Origin: Fraxinus americana
Taxonomy: Eukaryota; Streptophyta; Magnoliopsida; Lamiales; Oleaceae
Assembly (NCBI GenBank): GCA_035079005.1
Contig: CM068714.1
Location: 14,133,216-14,197,215, forward strand
Direction: 5' to 3'
Length of the DNA stretch: 64,000 bases
A program made the position numbers and the translations under genes. This document shows positions 56,532-64,000 of this stretch, piece after piece (position 1 is the stretch's first letter; every line of letters begins with the position of its first letter). Under the pieces are notes generated by a model. The model did not search any database. It was not told where the DNA came from and was given only the letters and a program-made list of their open reading frames with translations.

Positions 56532-58077
56532 CCCCGTCCGATCTTATTACTGAGTTTTTGCTAATGGTTTTAGAACCTAGTTTCAAATTTGTTTCTTCAG
56601 ATAGTCTCTACTAAAGTCATTTGCAACAAGCAAACTGCCCAATGAGAAAGTTATGGCTTTATCGAGTTTGTTAGTCATGGTGCTACATAAAGAAATGTGC
56701 TGACATATAATGGTTTAGCAATTTTTCGTGCCATGCACTCTTTGCATCATATTGGTTTGTTTAAATTTCATTATCAAGATATAGTTTATTTTCTGCAGAA
56801 CTGTGAGTTCTTTCATGATCATGATATCAACGTCTTAACCATGTGTTTATGAAAACGACCACCTCATCCTTCCTCGAAAGTTTGAAGTGCTTACAATTTT
56901 TGGTCGATCCTATAGAGTATCAAAATGAGAAATGCATTGCAATATTTCAACAAGCTAATATTACCTTAAGGATAACACAATGCGCGGACAAAAGACTAGT
57001 ATTATAAAATAAGATTGTAATATTATCAATTACTTTATACAAAATGACAACGTGATTTATAATCAATGTTCATTTTAGCCTGTGTGTAGCAAATTTATAA
57101 AATATTTATAAGGAGAGAAATTGTAAGATGAATAGTAAGGGTCCAATAAAATATGTGGATAATAATAAATAATAATTATAAATGTTTGGTTAAAACTAAT
57201 ACTTGAATTTAACTGAATTTATAAATTATTTATATATTTCTTCAAACTGAGGCTTAATAATTGTTTAAACACACAATAATAAATCACTTTTGTTTATCGA
57301 ACGATCAAATATTATTTTGAAATATATAGCAATTCTAAAACAAAAATTCACCCATTCTTTCAACGACGCTTCAGCACAGCAAGAATTGTTTCTTTTAAAT
57401 TCACAGCAACCAAATCAAATTTTATAATTTTATCAATGACAATAATTATACAAAATGACATCATTATAATTTATAATCATTGCTCATTTTAACAATTGTA
57501 TACACACAAAACAATAACTCTTTTGTACATTAAACGCTCAAAATGCTGATTTTAAAACATATTACAATTCTGAATAAAATTTTATCAAACGCTTCATTTG
57601 TTGGGATTTTAAGTATGAAAACACTTCTAAATATGAACCATAAAGCACAAATGTTCAGAAGCAGTAAAAAGAAAAACAAGAACACAAATACATTGACCCA
57701 GTTCAGCCAAAAAGGCCTAATCTGGGCAGGGACAGACCTAACATTGAAGTTTAACCCTAACGGACATTGACCGGTCAACGTCGACAATCAACGATTATAA
57801 TTCGTAAGAGCGATGTCGTTTATTAATATTTAATTAAATAATATTAAAAATTATTCAATATATATGTAAACGCACTAATAGATCAGGCTTCAAACTATGT
57901 TTACACGTGTTATTGCAACCCAAGCCAAACAAGGTGAATTAATTAGTTGAGATATACCCATCAATGAATAGTAAAATAATTAAAAGTGAAATCATATAAA
58001 AATAATAATTATTTATCGATCAATGACAAAGATGTAATCCTATCTTAATTGATTTCCTAATCTCCACCATTCATCAT
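56532..58077. other. AT-rich intergenic DNA with a degenerate direct repeat
   Basis: 'ttatacaaaatgacaacgtgatttataatcaatg' at 57036 recurs as 'ttatacaaaatgacatcattataatttataatcattg' at 57447. About 240 bp after each first block lies a second pair, 'aataataaatcacttttgt' (57283) / 'aacaataactcttttgta' (57509). No gene seen; the ORFs near 57530-57787 on both strands are unsupported. Confidence 0.5.
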
Positions 58078-58084
58078 TATAAAA
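58078..58084 (+). promoter_or_regulatory. TATA box of the short-chain dehydrogenase gene
   Basis: TATAAAA 177 bases before the ATG at 58261, followed by a CT-rich leader ('ctttctctctctagctc'), typical of plant promoters. Confidence 0.6.
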
Positions 58085-58260
58085 GTCCTACTTTCTCCCT
58101 CCACCGTTACCTCTTAACCAAACCACCAACCAGTTGATACATACAGCCCCTGTATCTCTATTTCATCCAGCAAAAACTGTACAAAATCAAATTTTACTTG
58201 TACTGCTTTCTCTCTCTAGCTCACTTGCGTGTAACTGACTACACGTAAATTCTTGAAAAG

Positions 58261-59096
58261 ATGTTTGAAACTGTGAAATACTTGATCGGTGCTGCCGACC
58301 CAAGTGGTTCCTGCTCCAAGTCTACCGATTACCAAGTCACCAGCTAGGGGTGTTCAAAAGTTCCGAACCGAATCAGACCGAACCGAACCCGAACCGAACC
58401 GAGCGGTTCTTCATAAATTAAATACCCGAACGAGTACCCGAATCGAGAACCGACGGGTTTGGGTCGGGTCTCGGGTCTAGACCAAGAACCGAAGAACCGA
58501 ATAAGAACCGAATAAGAACCGAAACTAAATAATTTTTTTATTTTTTATATTGAATTAATTAAATTATTTTATTTTTTTTCTAAACAAATTAGCAATTAAT
58601 TAAATAAATCAGATTATTTCATAATTTTAATTTTAAAGTCCAAATCATTTTTAAAACTCATTAGCCCATTTTAATTTGAAGCAAATGAATATACTTTATG
58701 TAGTGTTGCTGTAATATTAATATCTACTTTTTGATATTTGTATGCATTGAATTAATCTTATTGGATGGCTAGTTATTTATATGTTTTTGAATTGGGCTAC
58801 GTTAATTTGTAAAAGTTACGAATGAAATGTCATTAGTTGTATTTATATAGTGTTGCTGTAAATATTAAAAAATTTAATTATGGTACGGAACATAACGGAA
58901 CCGAACCGACCCGAACCAAACCGAACGGAACCGAACCCGAACGGTTCCATATTTATATTTGGACCCGACGGGTCCATTTATTAAATACCCGAAAGTTTTG
59001 GGTCGGTTCGGGTATCTTCAGAACCGAACCGACCCACGGACAGCCCTATCACCAGCCACTGCCAAGAACTTCACTCCATTACTGCCATTATTATAG
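58261..59096 (+). pseudogene. First exon of a short-chain dehydrogenase (TIC32/WWOX-like), disrupted by a hAT-type element
   Basis: ATG at 58261: MFETVKYLIGAADPSGSC, SKSTDYQVTS (28 codons). The hAT-type element then begins with TAG in frame, a stop. Beyond it, HCQELHSITAIIIG|GTAAAAG follows and ends at a donor in the position where the NAD-binding TGATSGIG loop would continue in exon 2. Plant TIC32-like dehydrogenases have such an N-terminus ('YL.G..G.SG..S.STAE.VT') before 'TAI(I/V)TGATSGIG'. No exon 2 is visible up to 61750. The element plus duplication adds 712 bp, not a multiple of three. The gene is null unless the element is spliced out. Confidence 0.6.
58345..59048. mobile_element. hAT-type non-autonomous element, 704 bp, TSD TCACCAGC
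   Basis: Ends TAGGGGTGTTC / GGACAGCCCTA, exact 8-bp duplication TCACCAGC at 58337-58344 and 59049-59056. Subterminal GAACCGAACC arrays at both ends. Its centre matches 22164-23070 in inverse orientation ('tgtagtgttgctgtaatatt', 'attggatggctagttattta'). No transposase. Confidence 0.94.
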
Positions 59097-61758
59097 GTAA
59101 AAGTAGAAATTGACCCAATTTAAAAAAAAAAAAAAAAAGAAAAGGACAGGAGATGGAATGAAGAAGACGGACCAGGCTGTCGGCGAAGTGAACTCCCAAA
59201 CTGCTCCGACGAAACCCAACACGCGCTGCCACCCTCCGGCCGGGTGCTGGGTCCATCCCTGAATTTGGGGGGCTCAGGAACAACCCGTTCCATGAGCACA
59301 AAATGCCTTCCAAGAGAGAAAGATTACATCAAACCATTCAGTTCCAGATTTTGGTCATCGATCATAAGATCTCACAAAATAGAGTGAAAATATACACAAA
59401 TCTAACCCAACCCTTAGGAGAAAAACTACATAAAAGCAGCCACTCTTTCAGCCTTGATTAACACCAAACATTCACCTCATAACAGTTAGATCAATTACAA
59501 AGAACCTCACAAGACGAAGAAATTACAGATTCAAACACGAAGGAACCAAAGAGAGAGAGAAACGAAGAGTCCAAAAGAAAATGAAAAAGTGATCCCTTCA
59601 AACAGTAAACTAAACAAACAATATTATCTCAAGAATAGATCGCAGCCATTAATTTCAAATAACGGTCATCATCAGTTTAAACTAGCACAATCCGTGTGAA
59701 AGACTCAGCTACCAATAAATGGATGTCACTTAAGCAGCTCAAGTCAAATGAGCAACTAAGACAATTGACACAAATAACACCGTTTTAAAAGTGTTTTGAG
59801 AAACACAACTCTCACATCATTGAATTTTTCTTTCTTCATCATAGTAAAAGTTTATTCTTTTAGAGTCACATTAATACCAAACTAAGCCTTTTGCCCTATG
59901 TTTCAAAATAAGTTTGTGATGCCTTTTTTGTCTTATTACTGTTATTAATAGTATTTTAAAATCTATTTGTACTTTCTTAACAATACATAATATTATTAGA
60001 TAATATTTCTAAGATGTCACTATAATTTTTTAAAATGAAAATTTATTATCTACTAATCTTAAATTTATAAAATTATATAACAAAGGCATAATCTATATAG
60101 TAGCAAAAAATTCAAAAAAAAATATAAATTATTTTTTTATGCAGCACTTTTGTAGCAATTTGGTTTCTCAATTTAATTTTGAAATATAATATTCTTCAAA
60201 AATTATAAAACTCCGAAATATGAGTTTTTATGACTAACAATTAGAAGTACCATATATTTCTCTCTCATCGATCTCCTATTTCTCATCCACCCACCAATAA
60301 AAAATGGATAAATATAATATTTTGTAGGTTAAAAACTAAATCAATTAAGCACATTTAATTAATAATGTTCACACAATTAAGTTATAAGCAATTGAATTGT
60401 CTAAAATTTATTTTCTTTCATGCAAATTCCATCTTCAGAATTAAACACACCCTAAAATCAATCTTAAACCAATTTTCCTCCTAAACCATGACTTAAACTG
60501 CAATGTAGCCCACTATAAAATGTGTAGGCTATTGGAGTTGTTATAAGAGAAAATTGGACTTTACATTTATTTTTCTATAAAGAAAAATCTGGTCAATTCA
60601 ATTAGAATTATATTGAAAAATCTGTATATCAATAAAAATTATTTATAACTTTTTTTATTTTTAAATTTTAATTGTTATTTTAAAATTTCCATAATCATCT
60701 CATATTATCCCCTATTTCAAATCATTTGGAAATCTCTGAGCCCCTGTTTGATGTATATTAAAGTCGGGTTTTTATTAGATATTAATGAAAGTTAATAAAA
60801 TGTACGGTTGAAAAATTGAGGATCATATGAAATATATGATTAATTTTTTCATTTCAAAACGTGGGAAATAAATTAACACGATATCAACCATCAATCGTAC
60901 CGCACGATTACGTCAAGCTGTGAGATTTTCGTATGCCCACTATTTCATTAACTTTTCAATTTAGGGGCCATAATTGAATAATCAAAATTTAATAATTCAC
61001 AATCATTTCAAATGCCCCGAAAAGATTTAAGGACGTGACATTATAAGACTACCTCCAACACAATATCATTCAGTACCATTGAGCCAAAATGATTTCAATT
61101 ATTCCATTATATACAACTGTAAATTAGAGGTAATGGCCTTTGCCTAGGTCAAAGATAGATGATGCATCCGACTAACATGTCTTCTGTTGGGATTGGGTGT
61201 CTGATAGTATCTTTTAGTAGAGCCTCTATTGGTTTAACCAACGTCTTGTTACTCACCTGAATGCGCCGCACAATGTCAAATAAGGCATTTAGAAAAATTT
61301 GACATCTCGATGTGGGCTCTTCGCCAGCTAGAACTATAGTATGTTCCAAGGGTTGAGTTATTCGTCCAATACAACTGTCAAATTTTATTTTCTTGTATGT
61401 TTCCCTTTTGTTTATTAATTTTTTCCTTTTATTTTTTAATTTCCCACAACTAATCTAGAATCAGGCCGTAATTTCAATTGTCCATTTTTATTGTATTTGC
61501 CAAATTATCCGAATAAAAATTTATACCAAACAAGACGAAGTGGATCGATCCGAATTTGGTGAAGGTCTATTCAACATCAACATGCCCAATATTGAGAAGA
61601 ATTACATATTTTGTGACTTTTTAATTAAAGTGAATCACTTCTTTAATGCAGAACAAATATCACAATAAAGAAGAATTTTAAAACAAGTTAACAATTAAAA
61701 TTCTTAGTCAAAGAATCTCAAAAAAAAAAAAACCCCGCAAAATTGCATATTCTTCAAT
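59097..61758. other. Intergenic; one unassigned minus-strand frame
   Basis: Starts with an A run (59122-59138) and a short GC-richer stretch (59140-59300), then long AT-rich DNA without coding signal. Minus-strand frame 61149-61349 reads RCQIFLNALFDIVRRIQVSN and PIPTEDMLVGCIIYL; its composition is protein-like and a run upstream (RITQPLEHTIVLAGEEPTS) extends it, but I do not recognise it. Possibly a transposon-encoded protein scrap. Confidence 0.35.
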
Positions 61759-62599
61759 TACTACACCAAAAACAGTCTTTTGCAATGGTTAAAAAACTTT
61801 GCGAAAAGCCTTTCGCAACATTGGACCATGTGTTGTTGGTTTTGATGTTGCCGTCGACTATAAGGATACGGTAACGTTCAAAGACTATAGTGAAAGGTTT
61901 TCAGAAGACGTTGTCTTTTATTTTCTGTTACGTTCATTAAACATTATCTTTAACTTATTTGTAACCCTTTTTTTAATGTTGTCTTTAACCTGTTTGCAAC
62001 GCTTTTTTAATGTTGTCTTTAACATGTTTGCAACGTTTTTTTGAATGTAGTTACTTTTACTTCTCCTTTTTTGCAACGATTTTTTACTATGTCGTAGGTT
62101 TTTTTTTAACAGAAATTTATGCAAATTGACTAGCAAAATTAAAGATAACTCCTTATGGACAAATTTTGGAACTGTATAAAATTAATAATTTTATTACGAA
62201 TTTTTTTGTATCTATACACTTAAACATTAGAATGTGATACAAGAACAATATTGTGAAAAGGCAGTGGACAAGAACAAAGATTGAAGATAACCTCTTTTAT
62301 ACAATATTGAACGTTTCAAAAAGTTATATATTAAGAGTTTCAATAATAGGCATTGAATGTTGCTATATAATCAAATTTTAACAACGTTCAATAGACGTTG
62401 CAAAAAAAAAAATGTGATGGTCAAAGAATGTTGCGTAAGGCGATATTAGCAACATTCTCTAAAAAATATTGTTAAAATTCAATTATGTTAACCAATGACA
62501 GCATTCACTTATTATAATGTTACTATATACCCCTTAAACAACACTCAGTTAATGAATGTTGCATTTCGCGCGTTGAAAATGACCATTTTTGTTGTAGTG
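61759..62599. mobile_element. Short CACTA-family derivative, about 841 bp
   Basis: Left end TACTACACCAAAAACAGTC (CACTA mutated to TACTA), right end GACCATTTTTGTTGTAGTG; flanks AAT / ATT, an imperfect TSD. Subterminal 'tttgcaacgttttttt' repeats. Interior 62110-62250 is clearly similar to 52540-52680 of the large element ('ctccttatggacaaattttgga'), so it is an internally deleted relative. No coding capacity. Confidence 0.8.
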
Positions 62600-64000
62600 A
62601 TTGTTCAACCTCAAATACAACACATTATTGAATAATTCGAAACAAAATTCAGATAATATATTACATTCTAATAATTTTATATTTGAAAAAAGTAAAAAAA
62701 ATCTACAAAAACGAAAAGAGAATAAAAATGAATATGTTACCTAGAAACATCAGAATCCAATGACAATTTAGACAATGACTTCTAAATAGTTGAGCAAATT
62801 AACACCCAAACCTGTAATCTTAGACCTTCGAAAGTTACAATAACATGGAATAGTGAGGAATTTCTTTACAATAATATGGAAGTAGCCAAATTCTACTATG
62901 ATTTTGCAGATTTCGATAGCATTTTTTTATTTTTCAATTTTGTCACGTTAAAGTTTTGAGATTGGAAATTGAGGATTGTCGTCAGCTTGATTTGCTTTCT
63001 TATATATATATATATATCGACAAGATCATTCTAGACTTGTAACATGACAGCTCGATTGATCCATTTATCAACTCTAGTTGAAAGTTAGATGACAAGTACT
63101 GTTCAATAACCGTATAGAAAACGACGTACATGAGGTGGTCTTCGTGGTTTCTTAGTATTGGGTTCGTGATGCTTTATGAGGAGGGCGATTTTGTCGTGGA
63201 TTAGCTGTCTGCCTTTTAATGAGTGGAAGGTGGTGTCCGTGGTTTCTTAGTATTGGGTTCGTGATGCTTTATGAGGAGGGTGATTTTGTCGTGGATTAGC
63301 TGTCTGCCTTTTAATGAGTGGAGGAATTACTAATCAATTATTATAAAAGCAATTAGTACAGTCAGTCAGTCTCTATCTTTCTTCAATCAAAATTATGAAA
63401 AAAAAAAAAAAAGGCAGATTCTTGTTCTGGACCACATACAAAAAGTTACATTACTTTTAACTATATGTAGTGCTTAACAACCAAATACTTTAAATTCTAT
63501 TCCAAAATCAAACCTTACGAAGAATCAAGCTCGAGACGACCTAATTGCTTAAAATAGAGGATCAAAATCAACCCACCTAGCTTACGGACAATTTACGGGT
63601 GGTTCTTCCATTTATAATGACAAGTCGTTCAGAATTAGATTTTTCAATTCAGTAACTGATAAACAGTAATTTGAGCGTCTCGATTTATTAAAGAAATATT
63701 ATTAATATTTGTAAGTTTTACTTGTAAATTACATCTTTATTACGAGCAATTTATTTATATAATTTGCAAATACATCGATTAGAGATGGATTTTGTTTGGC
63801 AAATTTATAAATCAATTCACAAAGAACAATGGTAGTGGATCTTGCAAAATGTTGTGATTAATAATTAGTAATTATTAATGCGTGGTTGAAATTAATATTT
63901 GACTTTTGCAAATACATCGATTAGAGATTACTTTTGCTTAACAACCAAATACTAAAATTCTATTCCAAAATGGGGGAAAAACACCATTGAATAAGAGTTG
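62600..64000. other. AT-rich intergenic DNA with short duplications
   Basis: No gene seen. 'ttgcaaatacatcgattagaga' occurs at 63765 and 63907, and 'aacaaccaaatact..aaattctattccaaaat' at 63477 and 63940, an interleaved duplicated pair. Confidence 0.5.
63135..63324 (+). repeat. 95-bp tandem duplication
   Basis: Two units (63135-63229, 63230-63324) beginning 'gtggt(c/g)t(t/c)cgtggtttc' and ending 'ccttttaatgagtgga', with only a few differences. Confidence 0.93.

Noticed and set aside
56014..56614. Overlapping ORFs with LLQRL/NVAK repeats on both strands
   Set aside because: Artefact of the right subterminal GCAACGTT array.

Overview
The window is plant nuclear DNA, most likely from an AT-rich, repeat-rich dicot genome. 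The evidence is many Ty1/copia retrotransposons primed by initiator-tRNA-Met (TGGTATCARARC sites), a plant CACTA transposon, hAT-type miniature elements, and broken plant genes with introns (a Sec14/nodulin-type lipid-transfer gene, a neprosin-domain gene, a B3-domain gene and a short-chain dehydrogenase). No bacterial, organellar, rRNA, tRNA or CRISPR feature was seen. I found no intact host gene; the window reads as a graveyard of transposons in and between broken genes.

Layout. 1-2784: copia element A (minus; gag to integrase, cut by the window edge). 2787-3867 and 8580-10196: two copies of one duplicated segment. The first copy is interrupted by copia element B (minus, 3868 to about 8145). 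The second carries a 333-bp TRIM that the first lacks (an empty site), and both carry the start of the same Ty3/gypsy-type LTR, complete in the second as a solo LTR with TSD CGTTG. 11154-17900: gene-poor, with one unassigned exon-like ORF, a gag scrap, an LTR-like tract and a small MITE. 17917-19098: 5' end of a minus-strand copia element. 19507-24550: a plus-strand relative of A that has lost reverse transcriptase and was hit twice by hAT-type elements. 24632-25163: frameshifted B3-domain fragment. 25774-28797: copia element C, TSD TATTA, without pol. 28824-37418: copia element D, 8.6 kb, with nearly identical 1.65-1.69 kb LTRs around a decayed coding region and a long leader full of repeats and palindromes. 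38374-42460: SIRE-like remnants.

42625-51655 holds two neighbouring broken host genes: a neprosin-domain remnant and a Sec14-like (SFH-type) pseudogene. One exon of the latter is split by a small non-autonomous LTR element (44283-51303, TSD GTTAT), itself split by a nearly complete copia element E (44830-50876, TSD GTCTG). 52257-56528 is a CACTA transposon (TSD GTT) with palindromic subterminal arrays and captured plant exons: a BIN4-like first exon, an aquaporin-like exon and others unassigned. 58078-59096 is the promoter and first exon of a short-chain dehydrogenase gene, disrupted by an hAT-type element (TSD TCACCAGC) that places an in-frame stop at its first base. 61759-62599 is a deletion derivative of the CACTA family. 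The rest is AT-rich DNA with short duplications.

The main result is a readable insertion order at several loci (empty sites, target duplications, nesting) and evidence of exon capture. All family assignments come from reading motifs by eye; no database search was run.
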